The notes under the pieces were generated by a model. It searched no databases and was not told where the DNA came from. It saw only the letters and a program-made list of their open reading frames with translations. Positions 29,180 to 42,162 of a stretch of DNA of 64,000 nt are shown here, piece by piece. Every line of letters starts with the position of its first letter. Position 1 is the stretch's first letter. Where the stretch lies: NCBI RefSeq assembly GCF_003987475.1, contig NZ_PIQH01000002.1:124001-188000 (forward strand), in the 5' to 3' direction. The position numbers and the translations under genes are program-made. The stretch comes from Idiomarina tyrosinivorans (lineage in GTDB: Bacteria; Pseudomonadota; Gammaproteobacteria; Enterobacterales; Alteromonadaceae).

Positions 29180-31126
29180 GTGTTTTATCGTCAGGCAAAG
29201 TTTACGCAGGCTGTTAGCTTGGTCATCGCCATGTTGGTAAGCGTTGCTGTTGGTGCGCAACAACTTACCCTTGAGCAACAACGCGAACTCTTTGTTAAAG
29301 CAGAGTATGCCGCAAAAAGAGGGCGCCTAGATGAATACCAGCTATTGCTGGAAAAGTTGCAAGACTACCCATTAAAGCCGTACCTAGAATTAGAACGTTT
29401 GCAACAAGTCGGTTACCTCGCTAACGAGGACCGAGTTCTGGCATTTCTCAAACAGTACGAAGGCACGCCGTTAGATTGGCAGCTTCGCGGGCAATGGTTA
29501 GATTATCTGCAAGAGCAGGATTTGTATCGCCGTTTTGCACGAGATTTTCGCTACCCCGGAACCGACAACCACCAATGCTATTTCATTGATGCCAAGCGGC
29601 GAATGAACGCGATGACCGATGATGAGTTTATTAAGCGCGTTGATGCCATATGGAACGCTGGCTACTCACTTCCCGATAGTTGTAACCCGATCCTCGAGCA
29701 GTGGACGGATATGGGTGCACGGACACCAGAAAAGGTCTGGCAACGTCTCCGCCTAGCGGCAGAAGGGGGAGACGCAACATTACTGCCTTACCTAACAAGA
29801 TTATTACCCGATGACCAGCGCTACTTGGGCGAGCTCTATCGGATTTTACGGCGCTATCCACAGCGGGTTTCGCAATCCACACAATTTCCGGCATTTTTCC
29901 CGCACAAAGAAGCGACCATAGCGGCCTATGCCCTACAGCGTGAAGTCTGGGACGATCCAGAGCGGGCCATTACCGCTTATCATCGCATAGTGCAGCGCCT
30001 GCCCTTCAGCGCAGAGCAAAATCAGCAAGTCGTGAATGAGTTTGCGGTGGCATTAAGCTTAAAGAATCACCCAGCTGCCGAGGCCTGGCAACAAAAGGCT
30101 GGCAATACCGCATTGACTGAACGGTTGCTCCAGTGGCGCTTAGCGTTTTATTTGCGCAACCAAGACTTTAGTGGCCTACTTCAAGTCATTGATCAGTTCC
30201 CTAATGCTATTCAGCAGGGTAATCAGTGGCGTTATTGGCGCGCTCGCGCCTACGAAGAGACAGGTAACGCTTTGCAGGCGCAAAAGCTGTACCAAGATCT
30301 GGCTAATGAACGCCATTATTATGGCTTTTTGGCCGCAGCTAAAATCGGACAACCGGTCAATTTGGAGCGTCAACCGTTAGATGTGAGTGTGCAGCGAATG
30401 GAAGCAGTGCGCTCTCGACCAGCAGCACGCCGCGCCTACGAATTTTTACAATTAGAACGTTGGGTGGACGCACGCCGCGAGTGGCATGAGCTGCTGTCCC
30501 ATTTATCTGCCGATGAACAGCTAGCTGCAGCGGCTTTAGCCAGCGAGTGGGGCTGGCATGACCAAGCCATTTGGGGGGTGGCACAAGTTGGTCATTTTGA
30601 TGCCGTGCAGCTGCGCTTTCCACTGGCCTATTTAGAACAGATAGAACAGTCCGCAGGCGAGGCAGGCATTGACCCATTTTGGGCCATCGCGGTGACTCGC
30701 CGGGAAAGCGCGTTTCGTAGCGATGCCTATTCCAGTGCTGGAGCCCGCGGGTTGATGCAAATTTTGCCGAGCACTGCCGAGCGGGTGCTGAATCGACAAC
30801 TCGGTTGGCAAGAACTCCACCAACCGGCAACCAACATTGCAATAGGAACCGCCTATCTTGGACAACTGAATAAGCGGGTGAACAATAATTGGGTGCTAGC
30901 AACCGCTGCCTATAATGCCGGCTATTATCGTGTGCTGGATTGGTTGCCAACCAAGCCAATGCCTGCGGATTGTTGGATAGAGACCATCCCCTACCACGAA
31001 ACGCGAGATTATGTGAAAGCAGTGCTGGCTTATCAGCAAATTTATCGTATGTTAGTAGACAAGCACGACAACCTGTTTCAGCAGGTTGCGACAATGACCA
31101 TCGAGCCAGCGGAAGAGGATAACTGA
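29180..31126 (+). CDS. slt: Soluble lytic murein transglycosylase
   Basis: From GTG at 29180 the protein is 648 residues, near E. coli Slt70 (645). It starts with a signal peptide (basic VFYRQAKF, hydrophobic core, cleavage after VGA), followed by the helical U- and L-domains and a C-terminal lysozyme-like domain with the catalytic Glu in TRRESAFRSDAYS (about residue 508) and GARGLMQILPSTA. It cleaves peptidoglycan forming 1,6-anhydro ends. A TTG at 29111 would add 23 basic residues before the signal; GAGGTGG ten bases before GTG 29180 supports the shorter form. Its stop overlaps the pepQ start by one base (TGATG). Confidence 0.92.
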   Translation: MFYRQAKFTQAVSLVIAMLVSVAVGAQQLTLEQQRELFVKAEYAAKRGRLDEYQLLLEKLQDYPLKPYLELERLQQVGYLANEDRVLAFLKQYEGTPLDWQLRGQWLDYLQEQDLYRRFARDFRYPGTDNHQCYFIDAKRRMNAMTDDEFIKRVDAIWNAGYSLPDSCNPILEQWTDMGARTPEKVWQRLRLAAEGGDATLLPYLTRLLPDDQRYLGELYRILRRYPQRVSQSTQFPAFFPHKEATIAAYALQREVWDDPERAITAYHRIVQRLPFSAEQNQQVVNEFAVALSLKNHPAAEAWQQKAGNTALTERLLQWRLAFYLRNQDFSGLLQVIDQFPNAIQQGNQWRYWRARAYEETGNALQAQKLYQDLANERHYYGFLAAAKIGQPVNLERQPLDVSVQRMEAVRSRPAARRAYEFLQLERWVDARREWHELLSHLSADEQLAAAALASEWGWHDQAIWGVAQVGHFDAVQLRFPLAYLEQIEQSAGEAGIDPFWAIAVTRRESAFRSDAYSSAGARGLMQILPSTAERVLNRQLGWQELHQPATNIAIGTAYLGQLNKRVNNNWVLATAAYNAGYYRVLDWLPTKPMPADCWIETIPYHETRDYVKAVLAYQQIYRMLVDKHDNLFQQVATMTIEPAEEDN

Positions 31127-32472
31127 TGAACGGCGCAGGGCATATCTTTCGACATTTTGCAGACCATATCGCGCAGCTTCAGCATCGTGCCGAATTAATG
31201 TTTGAACGCGAGGGCATGACGTTTCTTGCCATCCATTCTGGACAACTGAAAAAGCGCTTCTTGGACGACATGGAATATCCTTACAAGGTTAATCCGCACT
31301 TCGTCCCTTGGTGCCCCGACGCACAAGAATTACCAAATAGCTGGGTACTGCTGCAACAAGGGCAACGACCAAAGCTAATTGTCTATCAACCGCAAGATTA
31401 CTGGCATTTTACTTTACCGGTTGGTGATTGTGAGTGGGCCCATGCGGTGGATATTGAAACCATTGCCACACCGGAGGCCATCGAGAAGTTTTTACCTTAC
31501 GATAAGCACCAAGGCGCTTACATTGGCGAGCATATCGAGGTTGCCAAAGCGCTAGGGTTTGAGCAAATCAATCCAGACCCAGTGCTTAACTTTTGGCATT
31601 ATCACCGCTTGTTCAAAACCGACTATGAGATCGATTGTTTAGCGCGCGCGAATGTTCTAGGGGTTCATGGTCATCGCGCTGCGGCCGCGGCGTTTGCTAA
31701 TGAAGGTAGTGAGTTTGATTGTTTGCTGGCCTTTTGCGAAGCGACCAAAATGAACGAAGCTGATGCGCCATACAAACCAATTATTGGTATAAATGAGCAT
31801 GCTGCCATCCTTCATTACATGCGGCAGTCCAAACAGGCACCACAGAATCATCGCAGTTTGTTGGTCGATGCTGGAGTACAGGTCGCCGGTTACGCCTCGG
31901 ACATCAGCCGCACTCACTCGGCAAGAGAGAACGAATTTACTGAGTTAGTTGTTGCTGTTGACCAGTTAACCCAAGCGTTAACAGAAAAACTGCGACCGGG
32001 ATTGGGCTTCCCAGAGCTTCATCAGTTGGCGCACGAAAAAATGGCCAACTTATTGTTTGCGTTTGGGTTTATCACCACTTCGCCTGACGAAATTATGGCT
32101 AAAGGCCTAACCCGTTACTTTTTTCCGCACGGGCTAGGGCATCCGTTAGGTGTGCAAGTCCACGATGTTGGCGCGACGCAGTTGGACGAGCGTGGCACAT
32201 CAGTACCCGCACCAGAACAACATCCGCATTTACGTACTACACGAAACATTGAGCCGCGCCAGGTTTATACCGTTGAACCTGGTGTCTATTTCATCGATTT
32301 ATTGCTCCAGCGAGCACGCGATGACGGCCATGGCAAATTGTTAAACTGGGAACGAATCAACCAGTTTAAACCGTATGGCGGTGTGCGGATTGAGGACAAT
32401 GTGGTGGTATATCGAGAGCGTAATCGCAATTTGACGCGCGAAGCGGAGCACTACCTCGACCAGCAACCCTAG
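31126..32472 (+). CDS. pepQ: Xaa-Pro dipeptidase
   Basis: The 448-residue protein has an N-terminal prolidase domain and a pita-bread metallopeptidase domain with five metal ligands: the two Asp of LLVDAGVQVAGYASDISRTH (about 247-258), His in HGLGHPLGVQVHD (about 340), and Glu in YTVEPGVY and GGVRIEDNVVV. It hydrolyses dipeptides with C-terminal proline. The pepQ-yigZ order next to fadBA is as in E. coli. Translation is coupled to slt. Confidence 0.96.
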   Translation: MNGAGHIFRHFADHIAQLQHRAELMFEREGMTFLAIHSGQLKKRFLDDMEYPYKVNPHFVPWCPDAQELPNSWVLLQQGQRPKLIVYQPQDYWHFTLPVGDCEWAHAVDIETIATPEAIEKFLPYDKHQGAYIGEHIEVAKALGFEQINPDPVLNFWHYHRLFKTDYEIDCLARANVLGVHGHRAAAAAFANEGSEFDCLLAFCEATKMNEADAPYKPIIGINEHAAILHYMRQSKQAPQNHRSLLVDAGVQVAGYASDISRTHSARENEFTELVVAVDQLTQALTEKLRPGLGFPELHQLAHEKMANLLFAFGFITTSPDEIMAKGLTRYFFPHGLGHPLGVQVHDVGATQLDERGTSVPAPEQHPHLRTTRNIEPRQVYTVEPGVYFIDLLLQRARDDGHGKLLNWERINQFKPYGGVRIEDNVVVYRERNRNLTREAEHYLDQQP

Positions 32473-32480
32473 GAGTGGAT

Positions 32481-33107
32481 ATGTCCGATTCATACGATGT
32501 ACCAGCGCATACGTTGGAGCATGAATTGGTAATTAAACAAAGCCGCTTTATTGCCTGCACAAAGCGTGTTTCAAGTCGCGAGCAATGGAACCAATGGTTG
32601 GCCGAGGTTAAACAAAAATGGCCAGGGGCGAATCATTACTGCACCGCAGCGATTTTTGGCGCGCCCAACGACGGCCAAAGCTACGTTAGCAGTGATGACG
32701 GTGAACCAAGCGGAACCGCCGGTAGACCCATGCTAAATGTGTTGTTGCATCAGGCGATTGGCGAGATAGGTGTGGTTGTGGTGCGTTACTTCGGAGGCAT
32801 TAAACTCGGTACTGGGGGCTTACAACGTGCTTACGGTAAAGCGGTCAGTGAGTCGTTACAGCAGTTACAACGGAGAACAGTGGTCGCTCGCCAAGCAGTA
32901 GCGATTCATTTTGATTACAGCGACCAAGGCGTAGTTGAACGGCTGCTTGCTGAATACGACGTCCAGCAACTTCACCGTAACTTTGCTGCCAGCGTTCAGT
33001 TAGTGGTTGCTGTCGCCGCTGACCAACGGCAACAGCTAGCGCAGCAATTGGCCGATGCCAGCCAAGGGCGAGTGCAATTAAAAGAACATCGCGCTGGGCT
33101 GGAATAA
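32481..33107 (+). CDS. yigZ: YigZ/IMPACT-family protein
   Basis: From ATG 32481 (five bases after AGGAG) the protein has 208 residues, close to E. coli YigZ. It shows the UPF0029/IMPACT core [19 protein letters not shown], then [22 protein letters not shown] (about residues 75-120), and a C-terminal ferredoxin-like domain. The biochemical role is unclear; relatives bind nucleic acids or ribosomes. Its 3' end overlaps trkA tail to tail by 30 bases. The usual neighbour trkH is absent. Confidence 0.93.
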   Translation: MSDSYDVPAHTLEHELVIKQSRFIACTKRVSSREQWNQWLAEVKQKWPGANHYCTAAIFGAPNDGQSYVSSDDGEPSGTAGRPMLNVLLHQAIGEIGVVVVRYFGGIKLGTGGLQRAYGKAVSESLQQLQRRTVVARQAVAIHFDYSDQGVVERLLAEYDVQQLHRNFAASVQLVVAVAADQRQQLAQQLADASQGRVQLKEHRAGLE

Positions 33108-34454
33108 GCGCTCGACTTCACCGATATATTTTTTGTCGACCAAAAATAGGATGACGTGATCATCTGATTGCAGCAGCGTTTCACTGTGCGCAATCAATAC
33201 CTCATTGCCCCTTACCACGGCACCGATAGTGGTCCCCGGCGGCAGCTTAATGTCTTTAACGGCTTTGCCGACCACTTTTGAGGTATTCTCATCGCCGTGA
33301 GCAATCGCTTCGATAGCCTCCGCTGCGCCTTTACGGAGCGAGTAAACGTTGACGATATCACCCTTACGAATATGGGTTAATAAGGCCGAGATTGTTGCTC
33401 GCTGTGGCGAGATGGCGATATCAATTTCGCCGCCTTGCACTAGGTCTACATAGGCGCTGCGTTGGATTAATACCATGGTTTTGCGGGCGCCCATGCGCTT
33501 CGCTAACATCGCCGACATAATGTTCGCTTCGTCGTCGTTAGTTACTGCAATAAAGACGTCAGTATCTTCCACGTGCTCTTCGAGTAGCAGTTTCTGATCT
33601 GAGGCATCACCACAGAACACTAGGGTATTTTCTAATTGTTGGGACAGAACTTCCGCGCGTGCCTGAGAGCGTTCTATCAGTTTAACGCGGTGGTCGGTTT
33701 GTAGCTGCTTGGCCAAGCCAGCACCGATATTACCGCCACCCACAATCATAATCCGGCGATACTGGTTCTCCAGCTTTTGTAATTCTTCCATCACGGTGCG
33801 AATGTAGCGGGTATCGGCAATAAAGAAGACTTCATCGTCGGCTTCAATAACGGTTGTACCGGTTGGCCGAATAGCATGGCCTTGGCGGAAGATGGCGGCC
33901 ACTCGCGTATCGATATTAGGGATATGTTCGCGCAACGTTGAAATGGCATGCCCCACCAGCTTACCGCCATAGTAAGCTTTCACCGCTACCAAACTCGCTC
34001 GCGCGCCGGCAAACTCCATGACCTGTAGCGCGCCCGGGTAATCAACCAAGCGCTTGATGTATTTTGTCACAAGCTGTTCTGGCGAAATAATATGGTCCAC
34101 TGGGATGTCTTGGTTGTGGAACAAGCGGTCTTTGTAACGGATATAATCTTCTGAGCGAATACGCGCAATTTTGGTCGGCGTGTTAAACAGCGAGTAGGCA
34201 ATTTGACAGGCGATCATATTGGTTTCGTCGCTATTGGTAACCGCGATCAGCATGTCGGCGTCTTCGGCACCCGCACGGCGCAATGTGTCGGGATGCGCTC
34301 CGTGGCCGACTACAACGCGCAAATCGTGCTTATCTTGCAGTTCTTCCAGCAACTGTGTGTCGGTATCAATAATAGTAATATCGTTGCTTTCACCAACGAG
34401 GTTTTCAGCGAGTGTTCCGCCAACTTGTCCAACACCCAGAATAATGATTTTCAT
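33078..34454 (-). CDS. trkA: Trk potassium uptake regulator TrkA
   Basis: From ATG 34454 the protein is 458 residues, the E. coli length. It has two RCK modules: the NAD-binding loops [19 protein letters not shown] (1-19) and [17 protein letters not shown] (about 233), each followed by a TrkA-C domain. It gates the Trk K+ channel on NAD(H) or nucleotide binding. Its start overlaps the rsmB stop (ATGA), so it is translationally coupled. No trkH is present in this window. Confidence 0.96.
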   Translation of the reverse strand: MKIIILGVGQVGGTLAENLVGESNDITIIDTDTQLLEELQDKHDLRVVVGHGAHPDTLRRAGAEDADMLIAVTNSDETNMIACQIAYSLFNTPTKIARIRSEDYIRYKDRLFHNQDIPVDHIISPEQLVTKYIKRLVDYPGALQVMEFAGARASLVAVKAYYGGKLVGHAISTLREHIPNIDTRVAAIFRQGHAIRPTGTTVIEADDEVFFIADTRYIRTVMEELQKLENQYRRIMIVGGGNIGAGLAKQLQTDHRVKLIERSQARAEVLSQQLENTLVFCGDASDQKLLLEEHVEDTDVFIAVTNDDEANIMSAMLAKRMGARKTMVLIQRSAYVDLVQGGEIDIAISPQRATISALLTHIRKGDIVNVYSLRKGAAEAIEAIAHGDENTSKVVGKAVKDIKLPPGTTIGAVVRGNEVLIAHSETLLQSDDHVILFLVDKKYIGEVERLFQPSAMFF

Positions 34455-35743
34455 AGCGCTTTTTCCAATTTCGCGTAATAGAAGCCGTCGCCAGCATGTT
34501 GCCCCGGCAGCCACTGGATGGTTGCCATATCGGCTTGCAATGGGATTAGCTTAGCATCCTTCGTGCGCGCTAAAAACTGCTGAATTTGCTGATCATTTTC
34601 TTCAGGCAAGATGGAACACGTGGCGTACAACAAGGTACCGCCAGGAGCCAGTGTTGGCCATAGGCTATCTAGTATCTCCGCTTGCAACGCCACCAGCGCC
34701 GCTATATCACTGGCGCGTCGCAGCCACTTAATGTCGGGATGACGGCGTATAACACCGGTTGCTGAGCACGGGGCATCTAGCAAAATTCGCTGAAACGGCG
34801 TGCCATCCCACCATTTTTCTCGCTCACGGACGTCGGCACATACCACCTCAGCATTAATATTGCTGCGAGCAATATTGTCTTTTACTCGTTGTAGCCGCTT
34901 AGTTTCAACATCAATAGCCAGTATCGGCTGCTGCGGCCGCGAGTGTTCACCAATATGCACGGTTTTACCGCCAGGGGCAGCACAGCAATCCAACACCCGG
35001 TCGTTGGTTTGTGAATCAAGGTGGATAGCGGCAAACTGCGCGGCTCGGTCTTGTACTGAAACAAGGCCATCTGCGTAGCCTGGAAGGTCAGTCACCTGGG
35101 CGGGATGCTGTAACTTTATCGCACAAGCCAATTGCGGATCTAACTCCGCTTTAATGCCATTTTGCTGCAACTGTTGCAGGTATTCAGCGGCACTTTGCTG
35201 GCGCTCATCAATGCGCAGCCACATGGGTGCCTGCTGATTATTTTCTGCAGTGATTTGCCGCCATTGTTGTGGATATGCGGCTTGAATTTTTTCTAATAAC
35301 CAACGCGGGTGATTGGCATCGTCACGCTCGGCAAGAGGAGCGTTGTCGAGCGCGCGTTGTAGATTACGCAACACGCCATTAACTAAGCCTTTTTGTTTGC
35401 CCTTTTTCAAGGTGACGCAGGCTTCTACAGTCGCAGACACCGCGGCATGGGCTTTAGTACGCATCGATATGAGTTGGTAAGCACCAACAAGGAGCAAATA
35501 ATGGAGTGGTTTTAAGGTGCCTTTTAACGGCTTTTCCAAGCGTTGATTAATCGCCTCGTTAAGGCTAGGCAGATCGCGCAACACACCATAGCACATGGCT
35601 TGAACTAAGGACTGGTCTCGCGCCGGTAAGGATTGACTGTAATGTGGCAACGCTTCACTCAGGGATTGTCCCTTTTCTAACACGGCAAACAACGTTTGTG
35701 CTGCCGCTGCGCGCGATGCTGCGCCTTGCGCGTTAGTTGCCAT
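34451..35743 (-). CDS. rsmB: 16S rRNA (cytosine-967-C5) methyltransferase
   Basis: The 430-residue protein has an N-terminal NusB-like domain (about 1-140) and a Rossmann methyltransferase with [17 protein letters not shown] (about 246), [18 protein letters not shown] and the catalytic Cys motif [13 protein letters not shown] (about 377). It methylates C967 of 16S rRNA. It overlaps fmt by 11 bases in the def-fmt-rsmB-trkA operon. Confidence 0.96.
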   Translation of the reverse strand: MATNAQGAASRAAAAQTLFAVLEKGQSLSEALPHYSQSLPARDQSLVQAMCYGVLRDLPSLNEAINQRLEKPLKGTLKPLHYLLLVGAYQLISMRTKAHAAVSATVEACVTLKKGKQKGLVNGVLRNLQRALDNAPLAERDDANHPRWLLEKIQAAYPQQWRQITAENNQQAPMWLRIDERQQSAAEYLQQLQQNGIKAELDPQLACAIKLQHPAQVTDLPGYADGLVSVQDRAAQFAAIHLDSQTNDRVLDCCAAPGGKTVHIGEHSRPQQPILAIDVETKRLQRVKDNIARSNINAEVVCADVREREKWWDGTPFQRILLDAPCSATGVIRRHPDIKWLRRASDIAALVALQAEILDSLWPTLAPGGTLLYATCSILPEENDQQIQQFLARTKDAKLIPLQADMATIQWLPGQHAGDGFYYAKLEKAL

Positions 35744-36707
35744 GGTTGCCAGAACTCAGTGGTAAACCGGCGGGAAAGTGGCTGCCATACCCGTTTAAGA
35801 AAACCTCGGCAGGTTGTTTCGCTTTACCTGGCCATTGCAGCTCTTCGATGTTCACGCAGCCCTCTGCTGTCGCAACAGCCAAGCCCGACTTACTCTGTCC
35901 AACCACGGTTCCAGGCTTAGCCGTTGCGGGTTGGTCTACGACTCGCAGTTTGTGAACTTTCACAGGTTTATCGGGTTGCGTCGGGCAACTGAACCACAAC
36001 CCTGGCCATGGCGTGAACGCCCTTAGTTGGCGTTCAATTTTGGCGGCAGGTTGGTGCCAGTCGATTTCAGCTTCTGCTTTACTGAGTTTGTGCGCGTAGT
36101 TAGCCTGCTGATCATCTTGCGGCTTTGCGGTTGCGCGATAGCTTTCTAAATCGGCTAGCACCGTCACTAACGCCTTAGGTCCCAGTTTGGCAAGCTTTGC
36201 GTATAGACTCGCTGAGGTTTCTTGTGGCTCGATAGGGCAGCTTTCGGTGTAAAGAATGTCGCCCGTATCTAACCCTTGATTCATCTGCATAATCGTTACG
36301 CCAGAGCGCTCATCACCGGCTTCAATAGCCCTTTGAATAGGCGCAGCTCCGCGCCACCTTGGTAACAATGAACCATGAACGTTCAAACAACCGAAACGGG
36401 GAATGTCGAGTACCGCTTGGGGTAATATCAAGCCATAAGCGACGACTACCATGACGTCTGCTTGGTAGTTGCTGAGCTGCTGCTGAGCTTTTGCAGTCCG
36501 CAGGCTTTCTGGCTGTTCGACAGGAATATTGTGCTCTAAAGCCAAGGTTTTTACCGCGCTTGGCTGTAATTTCTTTCCGCGCCCTGCTGGGCGATCCGGT
36601 TGCGTGTACACAGCAACAGTGTCCCAACCCTGTTGTTCAGAGTGAGCGATTAACTCAGCGAGGTGCTGTTCAGCAAACTCCGGGGTACCGGCAAAAATAA
36701 TCCGCAT
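35733..36707 (-). CDS. fmt: Methionyl-tRNA formyltransferase
   Basis: From ATG 36707 the protein is 324 residues. It starts MRIIFAGTPEFAEQHL and contains the formyl-folate site NVHGSLLPRWRGAAPIQRAI (about 108-127) with the catalytic Asn/His/Asp set (QMNQGLDTGDIL), then a C-terminal OB-like tRNA-binding domain. It formylates initiator Met-tRNA. Its start lies within two bases of the def stop. Confidence 0.96.
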   Translation of the reverse strand: MRIIFAGTPEFAEQHLAELIAHSEQQGWDTVAVYTQPDRPAGRGKKLQPSAVKTLALEHNIPVEQPESLRTAKAQQQLSNYQADVMVVVAYGLILPQAVLDIPRFGCLNVHGSLLPRWRGAAPIQRAIEAGDERSGVTIMQMNQGLDTGDILYTESCPIEPQETSASLYAKLAKLGPKALVTVLADLESYRATAKPQDDQQANYAHKLSKAEAEIDWHQPAAKIERQLRAFTPWPGLWFSCPTQPDKPVKVHKLRVVDQPATAKPGTVVGQSKSGLAVATAEGCVNIEELQWPGKAKQPAEVFLNGYGSHFPAGLPLSSGNHGN

Positions 36708-36708
36708 G

Positions 36709-37224
36709 TTAGGCGTCAGCCTTAGCCCGTAAGCGATGTTCTTTCTCGAGTTTCTTGCGAATACGGTTACGCTTAAGTGGCGACAGATAATCAACAAAAA
36801 GCTTGCCGTTCAAGTGATCAAGTTCGTGTTGAATACAAATAGCCAACAGCCCTTCAGCCGTTTTCGTAAAGCTTTCGCCGTTACGGTCAAGCGCCTTTAC
36901 GGTGACTTTGCCTGCACGCTCAACTTTTGCGTAAACGCCGGGGAAAGATAAACACCCCTCATCGTTACTGAAGTGCCCCTCAGTTTCGGTGATCTCTGGG
37001 TTAATGAAGACTAAGGGTTCGTCCTGATCTTCACTGCAGTCGGCGACAAACAGGCGCTTGTGAATGTCGACTTGGGTTGCGGCCAAGCCTACGCCTTGCG
37101 ACTCGTACATGGTTTCAAACATGTCGTCGATGGTCGCACGCAACTCGTCATCCACTTGTTGTACGGGTTCTGCGACTTTGCGCAGGCGCTCATCGGGATA
37201 TTCCAATACGGTCAATTTCGCCAT
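36709..37224 (-). CDS. def: Peptide deformylase
   Basis: The 171-residue protein (ATG 37224) has the three deformylase motifs: GVGLAATQV (about 45), EGCLSFPG (about 89) and [11 protein letters not shown] (about 133), giving the Cys and two His that bind iron. It removes the N-formyl group from nascent proteins. A TTG three codons upstream abuts the ribosome site and is unlikely. It heads def-fmt-rsmB-trkA and is divergent from dprA; a LysM-protein gene often found here is missing. Confidence 0.96.
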   Translation of the reverse strand: MAKLTVLEYPDERLRKVAEPVQQVDDELRATIDDMFETMYESQGVGLAATQVDIHKRLFVADCSEDQDEPLVFINPEITETEGHFSNDEGCLSFPGVYAKVERAGKVTVKALDRNGESFTKTAEGLLAICIQHELDHLNGKLFVDYLSPLKRNRIRKKLEKEHRLRAKADA

Positions 37225-37290
37225 TTCACTCAAACCTCATTACTTCAACTAGCGTTATTTTAACGCAAAATGGCAGGTAAAGGACAGTCC

Positions 37291-38331
37291 ATGCACACCG
37301 ATGATATTAATACCGCACTGCGCTTAATGATGGCGTCAGCAACAGTTAAAAAGCACGCGCAGCAATGCACCAGTTGGGACCATGTTCGAACGCGATTTGC
37401 CTTAAGCGGTGTTGCTATAAAAAGCGATTGGTGCGATCGAGTACAGCGTTGGCAGGCTGAACCTCAGCAAGGTGTTATCGACTATTTTTCTGCAGACTAT
37501 CCGGAATGCTTAAAACAACTCAGCCAACCACCTTGGTTGCTGTTTTATATTGGTCGCAAAGAACTGCTTAACAGTGTTCAAATAGCCATTGTGGGGAGCC
37601 GCAACGCCACCATCGATGGTAGAAATACCGCGAATTGGTTAGCGGCTAAAATTGCTGCACAGAAGGTCACGATAACCAGCGGTTTAGCCACCGGCATTGA
37701 TACCGCAGCGCATCAGGGTGCGTTAGCCGCGGGTAATAGTATTGCGGTGTTGGGTTGCGGCCCCGATATTTATTACCCGAAGCGCAACCGTGGTTTGCAG
37801 CAGCAATTGGCACAACAAGGTTTAGTTATTAGCGAGTTTGTTCCAGGAACTGGGGCGCAAAGCGATCAATTTCCTCGGCGAAATCGTATTATTAGTTGTC
37901 TCGCTACTGGTGTCGTGGTGGTTGAGGCTAAACGACGCAGCGGGTCTTTGCTGACCGCGAGATATGCATTGGATTTGGGGCGCGAAGTTGGAGCCGTTCC
38001 GGGGAGCATTTGGAACCCAGCCGTTGAAGGCTGTCATTGGCTCATTCAACAGGGCGCTTTGCTAGTGAAAGATGTCAACGATGTGTTGGCGTGGTGCAAT
38101 CTGCAGAGCGATTGGGTGGAGCAACAAATAAATTCTGTCGAAACCGAGGAGAAAGTCTTGGCAAACTGGCCGTTGTTAGCTAATGTGGGGTTTGAGCCTA
38201 TGTCTGTTGATGCCCTTGCAGAGCAGACAGGGTTATCGGTCACCGACGTTGCTGAACAACTTGTGATGTTAGAAGTCGAAGGCTGGGTGATCGCCGAAGC
38301 AGGCGGTTATAAGAAAGTGGGGAGGCGCTAA
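37291..38331 (+). CDS. dprA: DNA processing protein DprA (Smf)
   Basis: From ATG 37291 (five bases after AAAGGAC) the protein has 346 residues. It contains an N-terminal SAM-like region, the extended Rossmann fold with [14 protein letters not shown] (about 98), [17 protein letters not shown] (about 133) and EFVPG, and a C-terminal winged helix (about 295-345). DprA loads RecA onto incoming single-stranded DNA in transformation. smg follows after two bases. Confidence 0.95.
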   Translation: MHTDDINTALRLMMASATVKKHAQQCTSWDHVRTRFALSGVAIKSDWCDRVQRWQAEPQQGVIDYFSADYPECLKQLSQPPWLLFYIGRKELLNSVQIAIVGSRNATIDGRNTANWLAAKIAAQKVTITSGLATGIDTAAHQGALAAGNSIAVLGCGPDIYYPKRNRGLQQQLAQQGLVISEFVPGTGAQSDQFPRRNRIISCLATGVVVVEAKRRSGSLLTARYALDLGREVGAVPGSIWNPAVEGCHWLIQQGALLVKDVNDVLAWCNLQSDWVEQQINSVETEEKVLANWPLLANVGFEPMSVDALAEQTGLSVTDVAEQLVMLEVEGWVIAEAGGYKKVGRR

Positions 38332-38333
38332 CC

Positions 38334-38807
38334 ATGTTTGATATCCTCATGTACCTGTTCGAGAACTATATCCACTCTGAAGTGGAAGTGGTCGTAGACC
38401 ATGATGAGCTAACCGACGAGTTAGCGCGAGCAGGGTTTCATCGTCAAGAAATCCAGAAAGCTTTGGCTTGGCTGGAACGCTTAGCTGACCTTCAGGATAG
38501 TCAGTCAAAACCCTATCTTGACCATTCTCCAGGTAAATCTACACGGGTTTATACCGCGGCTGAAGCTGCGCGTATGGACACGCAAAGCCGAGGCTTTTTG
38601 ATGTATTTAGAAAAGCTCGGGGTGTTGGATTTTGAGACGCGAGAAATGGTGATTGATCGGGTCATGGAGTTGGAAACACCGCAGTTTACTATCGACGATT
38701 TAAAGTGGGTGGTGCTCATGGTGTTGTTCAACGTTCCCGGGCAGGAAGCAGCGTACGACCAGATGGAAGGCTTGCTCTTCGAAGAGCCGGAAGGTCTGTT
38801 ACACTAA
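38334..38807 (+). CDS. smg: Smg family protein (DUF494)
   Basis: The 157-residue acidic protein starts [16 protein letters not shown] and matches Smg in length and character, including [26 protein letters not shown] and [14 protein letters not shown]. Its biochemical role is unknown; it is nearly always located after dprA. It starts two bases after dprA. Confidence 0.93.
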   Translation: MFDILMYLFENYIHSEVEVVVDHDELTDELARAGFHRQEIQKALAWLERLADLQDSQSKPYLDHSPGKSTRVYTAAEAARMDTQSRGFLMYLEKLGVLDFETREMVIDRVMELETPQFTIDDLKWVVLMVLFNVPGQEAAYDQMEGLLFEEPEGLLH

Positions 38808-38850
38808 TAGCTCTGCTACTAGTAAAATTATCGTACGCAAGGGGAAGGCC

Positions 38851-39366
38851 ATGTCATCAAGCTCCGGATTGTGTCCACAATGTGGGCGTGAGCTCGTGGT
38901 AAAACATGTTGGGCAGCGAAGTTTTCTTGGCTGCAGTGGTTACCCTGACTGTGAATATACCCAAGGTTTGCGCGAGCAATCAGAGATTGAACCGCAACCG
39001 CTTGGCGTACCTTGCCCTGATTGCGGTTCGGAGTTGCAGATAAAGAGTGGCCGTTATGGCCTATTCGTAGGTTGCTCAAACTACCCCAATTGTACCTTTG
39101 TTGCTGAAGCTGACGATGATGCTGAACAACAGATTGCTTGCCCTGAATGCCACAAGGGCAAACTGATTGGCAAAACTTCTCGCCGTGGTACGCGTTTTTT
39201 TGCTTGTGACCAGTACCCCCAATGCCAATATTCGCTCAACTACCCACCGGTAAATCAGGCGTGCCCCAAGTGTCAGTGGCCAGTGCTAGTGGAAAAAAGA
39301 CGTAACGGTGTGCGTTACCTGCAATGCCCACAAAAATCGTGCGGATATAAACAAGAATCGGTATAA
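38851..39366 (+). CDS. yrdD: Topoisomerase I-type zinc-finger protein (YrdD-like)
   Basis: The 171-residue protein consists of four zinc-ribbon repeats (C-x2-C ... C-x4-6-C): CPQCGRELVVKHVGQRSFLGC, CPDCGSELQIKSGRYGLFVGC, CPECHKGKLIGKTSRRGTRFFAC and CPKCQWPVLVEKRRNGVRYLQC (quoted in overlap-free parts; each about 21-22 residues), like the C-terminal domain of topoisomerase I. It probably binds single-stranded nucleic acid. It sits between smg and tsaC, as in E. coli (yrdD). Confidence 0.9.
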   Translation: MSSSSGLCPQCGRELVVKHVGQRSFLGCSGYPDCEYTQGLREQSEIEPQPLGVPCPDCGSELQIKSGRYGLFVGCSNYPNCTFVAEADDDAEQQIACPECHKGKLIGKTSRRGTRFFACDQYPQCQYSLNYPPVNQACPKCQWPVLVEKRRNGVRYLQCPQKSCGYKQESV

Positions 39367-39396
39367 TCCGCGCAGATAATTTGGCGGAGAGAACCT

Positions 39397-41322
<1,926 letters not shown>

Positions 41323-41324
<2 letters not shown>

Positions 41325-42162
41325 GACGCGCTATACAGTATTCGGTAATCCTATTGCACACAGCTTATCACCGCTGATCCATCAGCAGTTTGCACAACAA
41401 AGCCAGCACAACAACGTTGAGTATGGGCGTAGTCTAACATCTGTTGGGCGTTTTCGTCGCGCAGTGAGTGAGTTTTTTCGTGCCGGAGGTAACGGCGCGA
41501 ATGTGACCCTGCCGTTTAAAGTAGAGGCTTTTAAACTGGCTAACCAAGTAACCGAGCGCGCGCGCAACGCCGGTGCGGTGAATACACTGATCCCAACCGT
41601 GAATGGCGGTTTATTAGGGGATAATACGGATGGCCAAGGACTGGTAAACGACCTAAAACGTCTAGGCATTAGCGTGTCGGGCAAACGCCTGTTGCTATTA
41701 GGCGCCGGCGGCGCGGCCAGGGGCATACTGTTGCCGCTTCTGCAGCAGCAGCCGAGCGCATTAAGCTTATGGAATCGCCGTTCGGAGCGCGCTCAGGCTT
41801 TGCTGTTAGCGCAGCAAAAGCAACTGCCCTCGGTGTTAACGAGGGTGTTACAAATAGCCGACTTATCGCACCCTAACATGCCGCCGTTTGATCTCATTAT
41901 TAATGCCACAAGTGCCAGTATCAGCGGCAATGCGCTACCCTTGGTTGCAGATCTATTGCATTCCGAAACAATAGGCTATGATTTGATGTATAGCCGCGCA
42001 GCTACGGCGTTCCAACAACAGCTAACCGAGCTTGCAGGGGTGGTCAGTTTTGATGGGCTGGGAATGCTCATTGAGCAAGCCGCTCTTAGTTATGCGGCAT
42101 GGAATAGCGCGGTTGTACCCGATACCCATGAACTGCATAAAAGCCTACGGAGCCAATTGTGA
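41323..42162 (+). CDS. aroE: Shikimate 5-dehydrogenase
   Basis: From ATG 41323 the protein is 279 residues and begins [20 protein letters not shown], the canonical AroE start. It has the catalytic Lys in NVTLPFK (about residue 66), DNTDGQGLV and the NADP loop [12 protein letters not shown] (about 126). It reduces 3-dehydroshikimate to shikimate. No clear ribosome site precedes the ATG. The stop overlaps the start of the TetR gene (GTGA). Confidence 0.95.

Noticed and set aside
30357-31094. 245-codon open frame antisense to slt
   Set aside because: Opposite strand of the conserved catalytic domain; composition is that of a shadow frame.
34455-34514. 20-residue N-terminal extension of TrkA
   Set aside because: The conserved start MKIIILG at 34454 overlaps the rsmB stop as ATGA and gives the family's usual length.
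36708-36797. 30-residue N-terminal extension of Fmt
   Set aside because: Conserved start is MRIIFAGTPEF at 36707; the extension would lie within def.
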